Source: GMQP-bins7 sp963776565
GTDB lineage: Bacteria; Actinomycetota; Thermoleophilia; Gaiellales; Gaiellaceae
Direction: 5' to 3'
Assembly (NCBI GenBank): GCA_963776565.1
Contig: CAVZNF010000015.1
Coordinates: forward strand, 62,001-126,000
Length of the DNA: 64,000 bases
Part shown: piece after piece, positions 33,455 through 43,313 of the stretch
Layout: each line of letters starts with the position of its first letter
Position numbering within the stretch: the stretch's first letter is position 1
Notes under the pieces: model-generated
What the model saw: the letters and a program-made list of their open reading frames with translations, nothing else
Told to the model about the DNA's origin: nothing
The model's database searches: none
Program-made: the position numbers and the translations under genes

Positions 33455-34723
33455 GTGGCGATCTTCGAGAAGACGACGCTCGGCAACGGAATACGCGTCC
33501 TCACGGCGCCCTTTCCACAGGTCGGTTCGGTGTCGTGCTTCGTGATGCTCGCGGCCGGTTCGCGCTACGAGACGCCCGAGTCGAAGGGCATCGCCCACTT
33601 CGCCGAGCACATGTTCTTCAAGGGCACCGAGCGCCGGCCAACGGCGCGGACGATCTCCACAGAGATCGACGCGATCGGCGGCGAGTTCAACGCGTTTACC
33701 GGGAAGGAGCTGACCGGCTACTACGTCCGCTGCGGCTCGGAGACACGCGACGTCGCGCTGGACGTCCTCGCCGACATGCTCCTCCACTCGCGCTTCGACG
33801 AGGCCGAGATCACGAAGGAGAAAGGCGTGATCCTCGAGGAGATGAACGTCTACCTCGATACGCCGCAGCGCTATGTCGGGAACGTCTACGACCGACTGCT
33901 GTACGCAGATCAGCCACTCGGCTGGGACATCATCGGGACGCGCGAGACCGTCGAGGCGGCGACGCGCGAGACCTTCATGTCCTACCTCGACACGTGGTAT
34001 CGCCCCGAGCGCATGGTCGTCGGGATCGGCGGTCGGATCGGAGATGGGCTGACCGAGCGACTCGAGGAGCTGCTCGGCGGCATCGAGGCCCGCCCGACGG
34101 GTGAGGCGACGGAGGTCGAGCTCCTGCCCGACACGTCGCCGGTCCTCCTGCACACGAAGGACTCGGAGCAGGCGCACCTCATCCTCGGCGTGCGCGGCTA
34201 TCCGATCGGGCATCCCAACCGCTACGCGCTTCAGCTGCTGGCCGTCGTACTCGGTGGCGGCATGTCGTCGCGGCTCTTCACCGAGGTGCGCGAGAAGCGC
34301 GGGCTCGGGTACTACGTGCACGCAGGGAATACGGCGTACACCGACGCCGGCACCTTCTACGCGAGCGCAGGAGTCGACGTGGCTCGCGTCGACGAGGCGA
34401 TCACGACGATTCTCGGCGAGCTACGAAAGATCTCCGCCGAGCCCGTTCCCTCGGACGAGCTCGAGAAGGCGCGCGGCTACGCGAAGGGGCGGTTCGTGCT
34501 CCGGCTCGAGAGCCCGCAGGGGACGATCCAGTACGGCCTTCGGCGGGAGGTTCTCGAGGGCGAGATCGAGGAGCCGGACGAGCTTCTCCGGCGTCTCGAC
34601 GAAGTGACCGTCGAGGACATCCAGCGCGTCGCGAGAGATCTCTTCGAGGACAAGCGCCTCTATCTCGCCCTCGTCGGGCCGTTCGACGACCCCGCGCGAT
34701 TCGAGAAGCTCCTCGCCGCGTGA
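33455..34723 (+). CDS. M16 family zinc peptidase (insulinase-like)
   Basis: The protein has 422 residues. The inverted zinc motif HXXEH appears in GIAHFAEHMFFKGTERRP, with the third ligand glutamate in EKGVILEEMNVYLD. The second, inactive half contains GMSSRLFTEVREKRGLGYYV. This matches single-chain bacterial M16B peptidases of the YmxG/PqqL type that degrade or process short peptides. The N-terminus begins at a GTG at 33455 with FEKTTLGNGIRVLTAP, where the family normally starts. Its stop overlaps the next gene start by 4 bases. Confidence 0.93.
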   Translation: MAIFEKTTLGNGIRVLTAPFPQVGSVSCFVMLAAGSRYETPESKGIAHFAEHMFFKGTERRPTARTISTEIDAIGGEFNAFTGKELTGYYVRCGSETRDVALDVLADMLLHSRFDEAEITKEKGVILEEMNVYLDTPQRYVGNVYDRLLYADQPLGWDIIGTRETVEAATRETFMSYLDTWYRPERMVVGIGGRIGDGLTERLEELLGGIEARPTGEATEVELLPDTSPVLLHTKDSEQAHLILGVRGYPIGHPNRYALQLLAVVLGGGMSSRLFTEVREKRGLGYYVHAGNTAYTDAGTFYASAGVDVARVDEAITTILGELRKISAEPVPSDELEKARGYAKGRFVLRLESPQGTIQYGLRREVLEGEIEEPDELLRRLDEVTVEDIQRVARDLFEDKRLYLALVGPFDDPARFEKLLAA

Positions 34724-34985
34724 GCGACGAGCGCGACCTCCTCCGCCGAACCGCGGAGCTCGCGGCCGACTATCTCGACACGCTGGGCGAGCGCCCGGTA
34801 TTCCCACAGGCTTCGATGGAGGAGATCTCCGGCGCCTTCGACCGGACGCTTCCGCAGATGCCCTCAGGCGGGACGACGTGGGACGGACGGACGGCGATTC
34901 GCGTCTCGGTCTCGAGCTGGCGGACGACGGAGGCGGACATCGACCGCACCGTTGCCGCTTCGAAGCTGCGCTCGCGACGGTCTAG
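34720..34985 (+). pseudogene. PLP-dependent decarboxylase with a large internal deletion
   Basis: The frame opens with a GTG that overlaps the M16 stop and reads DLLRRTAELAADYLDTLGER, the usual N-terminus of group II (aromatic-L-amino-acid type) PLP decarboxylases. After only about 45 residues it jumps to GGTTWDGRTAIRVSVSSW and RTTEADIDRTVAA, which is the usual C-terminus of the same family; the middle, about 370 residues with the PLP lysine, is missing. A frameshift near 34960 spoils the last residues, whose natural reading ends at 34985. The product cannot be active. The junction is near 34861. Confidence 0.7.
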
Positions 34986-34994
34986 CCTCTACCC

Positions 34995-35835
34995 ATGAGA
35001 CGGGGGCGGTCGTCCACCACGAGTCCGATCGGCACCTGGGAGCTCGTTCTGCGCGCGCCCGACGCGCGGCTTCGCGGGTTCGTCGGCGACTACCAGGGAT
35101 ACACGGAGAGTGGCACTCTCGCGCCGCTCCGACAGCAGGCCCCGACGACGTGGCTCCCCTTGATCGTGAACCTCGGCTCGACGTGGGAGGTCGCGGAGCG
35201 CTCGCGGGAGTAAGCGAGGAGCACGGCAGCTTCGTCGCCGGGCTCGGGGAGCGCTCGGCATACGTCGCCGCGACCGGGCCTGCGAGCTGCCTGCAGGTGA
35301 ACATCACACCGCTCGGCGCCACGCGCTGCTCGGGCTACCTATGTACGAGCTCACGAACCGTGTCCTCGCCCTGGACGACGTCGTGCCTCGCACCCTGCGT
35401 GGACTGGACGAACGACTCGAGCGGCATTGCGACCTGGGAGGAGCGGTTTGCACTGGTCGACGCGATCCTGCTCGCACGAATGGCCGAAGCACGCGAGCCC
35501 TCGCAGCGACGTCGCGTGGGCGTGGCGGATGCTCGAGCGGACGCACGGCGCGGCGCCGATCGGCTGGATCTGCGGCAGGCTCGGCCGCAGTCGCCGCCAT
35601 CTCGCTACGAGCTTCCGCGAGCAGGTCGGGCTACCGCCGAAGACCGTCGCCCGCATCTTCCGGTTCGAGCGCGCGGTGTCGCTCCTCGGCGACGGGTCAC
35701 ACAGTCTCGGCGAGGTCGCGTCGAGAGCGGGTACTACGACCAGGCACACCTGAACCGCGACTTCCGCGAGTTCGCCGACGCGTCACCGGGCGCGTTCGCC
35801 GCCGAATCGTGCCCGACGGCGGCGTGCTGGCGTAG
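34995..35835 (+). pseudogene. AraC-type regulator, at least six frame changes
   Basis: The N-terminal ligand-type domain (SPIGTWELVLRAPDARLRGF, then PTTWLPLIVNLGSTWEVAE) ends at a TAA in its own frame near 35213. Later blocks are in other frames: HGSFVAGLGERSAYVAATGP, LQVNITPLGA, MYELTNRVLALDDVV, ERFALVDAILLARMAEA, the first HTH region IGWICGRLGRSRRHLATSF, KTVARIFRFERAVSLL and GYYDQAHLNRDFREFADAS. They describe a complete AraC regulator of about 270 residues interrupted by six or more single-base shifts. The intact VOC gene downstream is the usual partner of such regulators. Confidence 0.78.
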
Positions 35836-35909
35836 CCAGGTCACATTCGTCCAAGACGAGCGCACCTCCCGCCCTAGGCTCGAAACAATTCCGAGAGAAG
35901 GAGGTCCGC

Positions 35910-36296
35910 GTGAACTGCATTCCGTTCCTCGCCTACGACGACGCCAGGGCGGCGCTCGACTGGCTGACGAAGGCATACGGCTTCGAACAGACGGCGGTGC
36001 ACGAGACGCCAGACGGCGGCGTCGCCCACGCCGAAATGCGCTTCGACGACAGCATGATCATGCTCGGAGCTGCCTTCGACAACGACTGGGGGATGCGAAC
36101 ACCCCGCGAGCTCGGCGGTGTCAACCAGGGCGTCTACCTCATCGTCGACGACATCGAAGCGCACTACGAGCGAGCTCGAAGAGCTGACGCCGAGATCGTT
36201 CGACCGCTGGCGGACACGGATTACGGCTCGCGCGAATTCATGTCACGCGACCGCGAAGGGAATATCTGGAGCTTCGGTACCTACCGGCCGGAGTAG
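35910..36296 (+). CDS. VOC family protein
   Basis: The 128-residue protein has a typical single VOC module pair: IPFLAYDDARAALDWLTKAY with GFEQTAV at the start, HAEMRFDDSMIMLGAA, and REFMSRDREGNIWSFGTY, the usual D-P-x-G-N-x-W-x-x-G end block of glyoxalase-like proteins. The second metal ligand position of active enzymes is not clear. A GGAGGT ribosome binding site precedes the GTG at 35910. It follows the damaged AraC gene, and AraC/VOC pairs are common. Function is uncertain. Confidence 0.85.
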   Translation: MNCIPFLAYDDARAALDWLTKAYGFEQTAVHETPDGGVAHAEMRFDDSMIMLGAAFDNDWGMRTPRELGGVNQGVYLIVDDIEAHYERARRADAEIVRPLADTDYGSREFMSRDREGNIWSFGTYRPE

Positions 36297-36299
36297 CCG

Positions 36300-38259
36300 C
36301 TAGTCCTCGGTCGGCTGGGCGACCGCGCGATCGGCGATCTCGGAGACGACCGCCGGATCGGCGAGCGTCGTCGTGTCGCCGAGCGGCCGGTGCTCGGCGA
36401 CGTCGCGAAGAAGCCGCCGCATGATCTTCCCCGAACGCGTCTTCGGCAGCTCGGGCGTGAAGACGATGTTCGCCGGCTTCGCGATCGGGCCGATCTTCAC
36501 GGCGACGTGGTTGCGGAGCTCCTCGAGCCGCTCGACGGATCCCTCCTCGCCGCCCTTCAGCGTCACGAAGGCGACGATCGCCTGACCCGTCAGTGAATCG
36601 GCACGGCCGCACACGGCGGCCTCGGCGACGCTCTGGTGGTCGACGAGCGCCGACTCCACCTCGATCGTCGAGATGCGGTGGCCCGAGATGTTCATCACGT
36701 CGTCCACCCGCCCGAGGAGCCAGAAGTCGCCGTCCTCGTCGATGCGCGCACCGTCACCGGCGAAGTACATGCCCGGGAAGCGCTCCCAGTACGTCGCACG
36801 GAAGCGCGCGTCGTCGCCGAAGATCCCACGCGTCATCGCGGGCCACGGCCGGCGCAACACGAGATACCCGCCACCTCCCGGCCCGACTTCGTTGCCCAGA
36901 TCGTCCACGACGGTCGCGTCGATCCCGGGGAACGGCTTCGTCGCCGACCCCGGCTTGGTCGTCGTCACGCCGGGAAGCGGAGTGATGAGGACCATCCCGG
37001 TCTCGGTCTGCCACCACGTGTCCACGATCGGCGTGCGCTCGAGACCGATGTGCTCGCGGTACCACATCCACGCCTCCGGGTTGATCGGCTCGCCGACCGT
37101 GCCGAGCAGCCGTAGCGACGAGAGATCGTGCTTCGCCGCGTGCTCCGGCCCCCACTTCATGTGCGCGCGAATGGCCGTCGGCGCCGTGTACAGGATCGTG
37201 ACCTTGTAGCGCTCGACGATCTCCCACCAACGGGCCTTGTCCGGGAAGTCGGGCGTCCCCTCGTAGAGCACGCTCGTCGCACCGTTGCAGAGCGGCCCGT
37301 AGACGATGTAGCTGTGCCCCGTGACCCAGCCGATGTCAGCGGCGCACCAGTAGACGTCGCGCTCGGGCTTCAGGTCGAAGATGTAGTGGTGTGTCGCGGC
37401 CACACCGACGAGGTAGCCGGCCGTCGTGTGCGCGATGCCCTTCGGCTTGGCCGTCGTCCCGCTCGTGTAGAGGAGGTAGAGGAGGTCCTCCGCATCCATC
37501 GGCTCGCACGGGCATGACGCGGGATCCGTCGACTGCCCCTCCACGAGCTCGTTCCACGTGACGTCGCGGCCCGGCGTCATCGGGACGTCGCCGCGCGTGC
37601 GCTGACCGACGACGACGGCACGAACGCCCGGGCATGACTCGAGCGCCTCGTCAGCGTTCCGCTTCAGCGGAACGATCGTCCCGCGCCGGTAGCTCTCGTC
37701 CTGCGTCAGCAACACCTCGCAGCGCATGTCGTTGAGCCGGTCCGCGAGCGCCTCGGCCGAGAAGCCGCCGAAGACGACCGTGTGCGGCGCGCCGAGCCGC
37801 GCGCACGCGAGCATCGCGACCGGAAGGCCGGGCCCCATCCCCATGTAGATGCCGACCGGAGTGCCCTTCCCGACCCCAAGCGCCTTCAGGCCGTTCGCCG
37901 CGCGAACCACCTCGTCGAGCAGCTGCTGGTACGTGATCGACGCATGCTCGTCGACCGGCTCGCCCTCGTAGTAGTAGGCAACGCGCTCGCCGAGACCGGC
38001 CTCGACGTGCCGGTCGAGGCAGTTGTACGCGACGTTGATCTTCCCGCCGCCGTACCAGCTTCGCGTACGGGAGCTCCCACTCCAGGAGCGACGTGAACGG
38101 CTCGAACCACGTCACGCGCTCGCGGCCCTCCCGCTCCCAGAACTCCTCGAACGGAATGTCGTAGATGTCCGCTTTCGCGTTCGCCTGCGCTGCGAACTCC
38201 GGCGGCGGCGGGTAGCGCCGATCCTCTTCGAAGAGGGTTTCGATCGCCTGGTCGGACAT
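36300..38259 (-). CDS. acsA: Acetyl-CoA synthetase (one frameshift)
   Basis: AcsA activates acetate to acetyl-CoA through acetyl-AMP. The P-loop block is LLYLLYTSGTTAKPKGIAHT, followed by CAADIGWVTGHSYIVYGPL, the tryptophan-containing acetate pocket VDTWWQTETGMVLI, and the regulatory-lysine C-terminus LPKTRSGKIMRRLLRD, whose lysine is acetylated in homologues. The N-terminal cap MSDQAIETLFEEDRRYPPPP starts at 38259. Between LPYAK and WYGGGKINVAYNCLDRHVEA the frame shifts near 38065, where one inserted base breaks the reading. The rest is intact. The length is normal for the family (about 650 residues). Confidence 0.93.
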
Positions 38260-38298
38260 CGGACGCGGATCCTAACGCCGCCGGTAGAGTCCTCCGAG

Positions 38299-39792
38299 GT
38301 GGACGCGGACCTTCGCGCGCTCCGTGAGCGCCTCGCCGAGATCTCGGATCTCTCGCGTGCGGGAGGTGTGCTCGCCTGGGATCAGAAGGTGACCATGCCC
38401 CCTGGCGGGCACCCGGCAAGGGCCGAAGCACTCGCGACGATCGGCCGGATCGCGCACGAGCGCTTCACCGACGCGGAGATCGGCCGTCTGCTCGAGCGAC
38501 TGCAACCACTCGAGGAGTCGCTCGACTACGACTCCGACGACGCGAGCCTGATCCGTGTCACGCGCCGCGACTGGGAGAAGCAGCGCCGCGTTCCCACCGA
38601 GCTCCGCACCGAGATGATCCGCTCTGCAGCGCTCGGCAACCAGGTCTGGATCGAGGCGCGCGCGAAGAACGACTTCGCGAGCTTCCTTCCCGCGCTCGAG
38701 CGCAACCTCGACCTGAAGCGCCGCTACGTCGAGTGCTTCGAGTGGGAGGACTCGCCGTACACGCCGCTCCTCGACGACTTCGAGCCGTACATGACGACGA
38801 CCGAGGTCGCGGATGTGTTCGGAACGATCCGCCCCGTCCTCGCCGAGCTCGTGCAGGACGCACCGCGCGTCGAAGCGTCCTTCCTCGAGCTGACCTACCC
38901 GGCCGATGAGCAGGCAGCGTTCTACGGCCGGATCCTCGCGACCCTCGGTCTCGAGGAGGGGTCGTACCGACTCGACCCGACCGTCCATCCGTTCTGCACC
39001 TCGTTCTCGCGTCGGGACGTGCGCATGACGACGCGCTTCGAGAGCCGCCTCGACGGGCTCTGGTCGACGCTGCACGAGGCGGGACACGGCCACTACGCAC
39101 ATGGCATTGCTCCGTCGCTCGAGCGCACGCCACTCGCCGCCTCGCCGTCGCTCGGCCTCAACGAGTCGCAGAGTCGCACCTGGGAGAACCTCGTCGGCCG
39201 CTCGCGGGCGTTCTGGCTGCACTGGTACGAGCCGCTGCAGGACGCGTTCCCGGCGCAGCTCGGCGACGTCGACCTCGAGGCGTTCCTCGCCGCCGTCAAC
39301 CGCGCCGAGCCGGGGCTCATCCGGGTCGAAGCCGACGAGACGACGTACAGCCTTCACATCATCCTGCGCTTCGAGCTCGAGCAGCGGCTCATCGAGGGCA
39401 CGCTCGATCCGAAGGATCTTCCGGATGCATGGAACGAGGGGATGCGCGACCTGCTGGGGGTCGACGTGCCCGACGATACGCACGGCGTGCTCCAGGACAT
39501 TCACTGGTCGCAAGGTGGCATCGGCTACTTCCCGACCTATGCGCTCGGCAACGTCATCTCGCTGCAGATCTGGGCCGCCGTCCGCGAGGCGATCCCGGAC
39601 CTCGATTCCCAGATGGAGGCCGGCGAGCTGCACGAGCTCGCCGCGTGGCTGCGCGACAACCTCTACTCCCTCGGCCGCAAGTTCACGCCGAAGGAGACGA
39701 TCGAGCGGATCACCGGAACCGCGGCGATCGACCCTCAGCCATACCTCGCGTACCTGCGCGACAAGCTCGCCACGCTCCCAGCCGGTGTCTGA
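38299..39792 (+). CDS. M32 family carboxypeptidase (carboxypeptidase Taq)
   Basis: This 497-residue metallocarboxypeptidase removes C-terminal residues from peptides. The zinc motif is LHEAGHGHYAHG (HEXXH with HEAGH), and the following ASPSLGLNESQSRTWENLVGR provides the third ligand and the family's ESQ signature. GGIGYFPTYALGNVISLQ is the characteristic C-terminal block. The GTG at 38299 precedes RALRERLAEISDLSRAGGVL, the usual N-terminus; the longer open frame upstream is a shadow of acsA. The stop overlaps the start of the 2Fe-2S subunit gene by 8 bases. Confidence 0.93.
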   Translation: MDADLRALRERLAEISDLSRAGGVLAWDQKVTMPPGGHPARAEALATIGRIAHERFTDAEIGRLLERLQPLEESLDYDSDDASLIRVTRRDWEKQRRVPTELRTEMIRSAALGNQVWIEARAKNDFASFLPALERNLDLKRRYVECFEWEDSPYTPLLDDFEPYMTTTEVADVFGTIRPVLAELVQDAPRVEASFLELTYPADEQAAFYGRILATLGLEEGSYRLDPTVHPFCTSFSRRDVRMTTRFESRLDGLWSTLHEAGHGHYAHGIAPSLERTPLAASPSLGLNESQSRTWENLVGRSRAFWLHWYEPLQDAFPAQLGDVDLEAFLAAVNRAEPGLIRVEADETTYSLHIILRFELEQRLIEGTLDPKDLPDAWNEGMRDLLGVDVPDDTHGVLQDIHWSQGGIGYFPTYALGNVISLQIWAAVREAIPDLDSQMEAGELHELAAWLRDNLYSLGRKFTPKETIERITGTAAIDPQPYLAYLRDKLATLPAGV

Positions 39793-40246
39793 CACCGTCA
39801 CGCTCGTCGTCAACGGCGAGCAACGCTCGCTCGAGGTCGAGGGCCGCACGCTTCTCGTCCACGCGTTGCGCGACGGCCTCGGGCTGACGGGAGCGCACAT
39901 CGGCTGCGACACGAGCCAGTGCGGCGCGTGCACCGTCCTCCTCGACGGGCGCGCTGTGAAGAGCTGCACGCTCCTCGCCCATCAGGCCGACGGCCGCGGG
40001 ATCACCACGATCGAAGGTCTTGCACGCGACGGCGAGATGCACCCGCTCCAGCGCGCGTTCGTCGAGCATCACGGCCTGCAGTGCGGGTTCTGCACACCGG
40101 GCGTGATTCTCACTGCCGCCGACCTTCTCTCCCGCGACTCGTCGCCGAGCGAGAACGACATCCGACACGCGTTACGCGGCAACCTCTGCCGCTGCACGGG
40201 GTACCAGGGAATCGTGGAGTCGATCCAGGCGGTAGCGGCCACATGA
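39785..40246 (+). CDS. 2Fe-2S subunit of a molybdenum hydroxylase (CoxS-like)
   Basis: The 153-residue protein binds two [2Fe-2S] clusters. The first is ligated by GCDTSQCGACTVLLDG and SCTLLAHQADG, the second by LQCGFCTPGVIL and NLCRCTGYQGIVE. This is the small subunit of xanthine dehydrogenase/CO dehydrogenase-type enzymes, transferring electrons from the Mo centre to FAD. The start is a GTG at 39785. It overlaps the FAD subunit gene by 4 bases. The three subunits and the amidohydrolase downstream form one translationally coupled operon. Confidence 0.93.
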   Translation: MSDTVTLVVNGEQRSLEVEGRTLLVHALRDGLGLTGAHIGCDTSQCGACTVLLDGRAVKSCTLLAHQADGRGITTIEGLARDGEMHPLQRAFVEHHGLQCGFCTPGVILTAADLLSRDSSPSENDIRHALRGNLCRCTGYQGIVESIQAVAAT

Positions 40247-41046
40247 TCCCCGCCTCGACGCGCTACGCGCGGGCGTCCGACCTCGACCACGCACTCGAGC
40301 TGCTGGCCGAGCCCGACGCGAAGGCGATCGCCGGCGGGCAGTCGCTCGTCCCGGTGATGAAGCTGCGGATCGCGCGTCCGTCGCTCGTCGTCGACATCTC
40401 ACGGCTCGCGCTTCGTGGTGTCGAGGAGCGGGACGGGGAGCTCCACATCGGACCGCTCACGACCTGGGCGGAGCTCACGTCGTCGGATGTCCTCGATCGC
40501 CCGGCTCTCGCCGCCATCGCCGAATGCGCCGGCGGGATCGGCGATCTGCAGGTCCGAAACCTCGGGACGATCGGAGGCAGCGTCGCCCACGCCGACCCGG
40601 CGTCGGACATGCCGGCAGTCCTGCTCGCGCTCGGTGCGCGGCTCCGGCTTCGTGGCCCCGGCGAAGAACGGGAGGTCGCCCTCGCGGACGCTCTGCTCGG
40701 CCCGTTCATGACGACACTCGGACAGCAGGAGCTCGTGACGGACATCGTCGTCGCGATCCCGCCATCGGGCTCGGGCTCCGCGTACGTCTCGGTCGAGCAT
40801 CCTGCTTCGGGCTTCGCGCTCGCCGGTGCCGCGGCGCTCGTGAGTTCTGGCATTGAGACCGTGGCGCTCACGGGAGTCGGCGCGACGCCGTTCGTCCTCT
40901 CGGGCGACGACACGCGATCTTCGATCGCCGAGGCCGACATCTACGGCGACCGCTTCGCATCCGCGGAGTACCGGCGAGAGCTCGCCGCGGTCGTCGCCGA
41001 GCGCGCGCTCGCCATCGCGCACGATCGAGCGAAGGAGGACGCATGA
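40243..41046 (+). CDS. FAD-binding subunit of a molybdenum hydroxylase (CoxM-like)
   Basis: The 267-residue protein has the FAD-binding PCMH fold: AIAGGQSLVPVMKLRIARPS, VVDISRLALRG and RNLGTIGGSVAHADPASDMP, in the usual order. The C-terminal CO dehydrogenase flavoprotein domain follows (SAYVSVEHPASGFALAGAAA, VALTGVGATPFVL). It accepts electrons from the 2Fe-2S subunit and passes them to an external acceptor. The ATG at 40243 and the stop overlap their neighbours by 4 bases each, so the operon is tightly coupled. Confidence 0.92.
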   Translation: MIPASTRYARASDLDHALELLAEPDAKAIAGGQSLVPVMKLRIARPSLVVDISRLALRGVEERDGELHIGPLTTWAELTSSDVLDRPALAAIAECAGGIGDLQVRNLGTIGGSVAHADPASDMPAVLLALGARLRLRGPGEEREVALADALLGPFMTTLGQQELVTDIVVAIPPSGSGSAYVSVEHPASGFALAGAAALVSSGIETVALTGVGATPFVLSGDDTRSSIAEADIYGDRFASAEYRRELAAVVAERALAIAHDRAKEDA

Positions 41047-43313
41047 GCGACACCCTCATTGGAGTCTCCCGACCGCGCGTCGACGCGCCCGACAAGGTGA
41101 CCGGCGCGACGCGCTACGCCGCCGACGGCTACGTCCACGGCCTCCTGCACGCCCGACCCGTGCTCGCGACCGAGGCTCATGCGCGGATCCGTGGCATCGA
41201 CAAGGAGGCCGCCCTCGCGATTCCGGGTGTCGTCGCCGTGCTCGCCGCGGCCGACCTCCCCATCGTGTCGAAGGGCACCGACCGCACCTCCGAGCCGCTC
41301 GCGCGCGAGGAGGTGGTCTTCGCCGGTCAGCCCGTAGCGCTCGTCGTCGCCGAGTCCGAGGCCGCCGCCGAAGACGGAGCCGAGGCCGTCGTCATCGATT
41401 ACGAGTCGCTCGCCGCAGCGGTCGACGTGGAGGAGGCGATGCGGCCGGGTGCTGCCCTGGCGCGCACGGTGGAGGAGTCGGACGACGAGGGCGGCGATCT
41501 CGAGTCGATCCACGCGGGCGTCGACCACGGCCAGGCCGACGATCCCGAGGAGGAGCTCTCCGGCAACGTGCTCGACCGCATCACGCGCGAACAGGGCGAC
41601 GTCGGCGCGGCGTTCGCTGCGAGCGCAGCGGTCGTCGAGGGGACGTTCCGGACGCCGTGGGTGTACCAGGCGTACCTGGAGCCACAGGTCTGCACCGCCT
41701 GGCTCGAGCCGTCGGGCACGCTCGTCGTCTCCACGAGCACGCAGGGCTCGTTCGTCACGCAGCGCGAGCTCGCCCGCGCGTTCGACCTGCCGCTCGAGCG
41801 CATCCGGGTCATCGCGGAGCCGCTCGGAGGCGCGTTCGGAGGCAAGTTCGCGCTCGTCGAGCCGCTCGCCGTCGGCGCCGCGCTCGCGCTGAGGCGTCCT
41901 GTCCGCCTCGTGCTCACGCGCTCCGAGGACTTCCAGGCGACGAACCCGGCGTCGGCGCAGGTGACGCGTCTGAAGATCGGCGCCCGCGCCGACGGAACGC
42001 TCACCGGGATCGAGGCGCGGCTGATCGTCGACCGCGGCTCGAACGCGGGCTGGGGCGTCGAGGGCCTCAGCTCGCTGCTCGTCGCCGGCCCGTACAACTG
42101 GGAGGCGCACGACCTGCGCGGATACGGCGTGCAGACGAACCGCTTCACGTTCGGTGCCTACCGCGCGCCGGGGGCGCCGACCGCCGCCTTCGCGCTCGAG
42201 TCGCTCCTCGACGAGCTCGCCGAGGCGCTCGGGCTCGATCCGATCGAGCTGCGGCTCAAGAACGCCGTCGCCGAGGGCGATGTCGGCGTGAGCGGCAACC
42301 CGTTCCCGCTCATCGGCGCGCGGGAGGTCCTCGAGCGGCTCAAGGAGCACCCGCTGTGGTCGCGGCGGCACTCGCTCCCGGAGAACGAAGGGATCGGGAT
42401 GGCGGCCGGCCACTGGCCCGGAGGGCTCGAGCCGGCGGCGGCCGTCTGCCGCGTGGACTCCGACGGGACGATGACGGTGGTGACGTCGGCCGCGGACATG
42501 AGCGGCGTCAACTCAGGCTTCGCGATCATCGCGGCGGCCGCGTTCGGCCTCTCTCCGGACAAGGTCCGCGTGGTCTGCGCCGACACGAGCTCGGGGCCCT
42601 ATGCCGGAGGTAGCGGCGGCTCGAAGGTGACGTACACGGTCGGTGCTGCCGTCCTGCGCGCCGCGGAGTCGGCGCGGCAGAAGGTGCTGGCTGCGGCCTC
42701 GCAGGAGCTGGAGATCGCGCCCGACGATCTCGAAGTGATCGACGGCGTCGTGAGCGCGGTCGGAGCTCCCGACCGCTCGATCACGGTCGAGGAGCTCGCC
42801 AAGAAGGCCCTGCGTTTCGGCGGACAGTACGAGCCGATCGAAGGCCACGGCGGCTCGGCGCAGACGAGCGGTGCGCCATCGGTCGCCGCGCACCTCTCGC
42901 ACGTGCGGGTCGACCGCGAGACCGGCGAGGTCGCGCTGCTCGGACACGTCATCGCCCAGGACGTCGGACGCGCACTGAACCCCGCCCTCGTCGAGGGACA
43001 GATGCGCGGCGGTGCCGTGCAGGGAATGGGCTGGGCGCTCTTCGAGGAGCTCCACCACGACGAGGACGGACGGCTGCTCACCGGCTCGTTCCTCGACTAC
43101 GCGATCCCGACGGCGGAGCGCGTCCCCGAGATCGAGACGCTCATCGTCGAGGTGCCGGCTCCGGACGGCCCGTTCGGCGCCAAGGGCATCGGCGAGGCAT
43201 CCGTCGTGGGAGCCCCCGCCGCCGTCGCGAACGCCGTCGCAGCCGCCACCGGCACACGTCCCCGCGAGCTGCCGATGACTCCGCCGCGCGTCTGGGAGGC
43301 ACTCCGGTCGTGA
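41043..43313 (+). CDS. Molybdopterin-binding subunit of a xanthine dehydrogenase/CO dehydrogenase-family enzyme
   Basis: The 756-residue protein hydroxylates a substrate at a Mo centre. PLGGAFGGKF (about 262-270) is the conserved molybdopterin-binding block, FGAYRAPGAPTAAFALESLL replaces the Cox active-site loop, and the C-terminal PFGAKGIGEASVVG holds the catalytic glutamate. The loop reads AYRAPG instead of the AYRCSFR of true CO dehydrogenase (form I), so CO oxidation is unlikely and purine, aldehyde or N-heterocycle substrates are more plausible. An acidic stretch of about 30 residues (about 140-175, EESDDEGGDLESIHAG) interrupts the usual domain. Confidence 0.9.
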   Translation: MSDTLIGVSRPRVDAPDKVTGATRYAADGYVHGLLHARPVLATEAHARIRGIDKEAALAIPGVVAVLAAADLPIVSKGTDRTSEPLAREEVVFAGQPVALVVAESEAAAEDGAEAVVIDYESLAAAVDVEEAMRPGAALARTVEESDDEGGDLESIHAGVDHGQADDPEEELSGNVLDRITREQGDVGAAFAASAAVVEGTFRTPWVYQAYLEPQVCTAWLEPSGTLVVSTSTQGSFVTQRELARAFDLPLERIRVIAEPLGGAFGGKFALVEPLAVGAALALRRPVRLVLTRSEDFQATNPASAQVTRLKIGARADGTLTGIEARLIVDRGSNAGWGVEGLSSLLVAGPYNWEAHDLRGYGVQTNRFTFGAYRAPGAPTAAFALESLLDELAEALGLDPIELRLKNAVAEGDVGVSGNPFPLIGAREVLERLKEHPLWSRRHSLPENEGIGMAAGHWPGGLEPAAAVCRVDSDGTMTVVTSAADMSGVNSGFAIIAAAAFGLSPDKVRVVCADTSSGPYAGGSGGSKVTYTVGAAVLRAAESARQKVLAAASQELEIAPDDLEVIDGVVSAVGAPDRSITVEELAKKALRFGGQYEPIEGHGGSAQTSGAPSVAAHLSHVRVDRETGEVALLGHVIAQDVGRALNPALVEGQMRGGAVQGMGWALFEELHHDEDGRLLTGSFLDYAIPTAERVPEIETLIVEVPAPDGPFGAKGIGEASVVGAPAAVANAVAAATGTRPRELPMTPPRVWEALRS

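Noticed and set aside
41043..43313. Aerobic CO dehydrogenase (CoxL form I)
   Set aside because: The active-site loop reads AYRAPG, not AYRCSFR, so the substrate is probably not CO.
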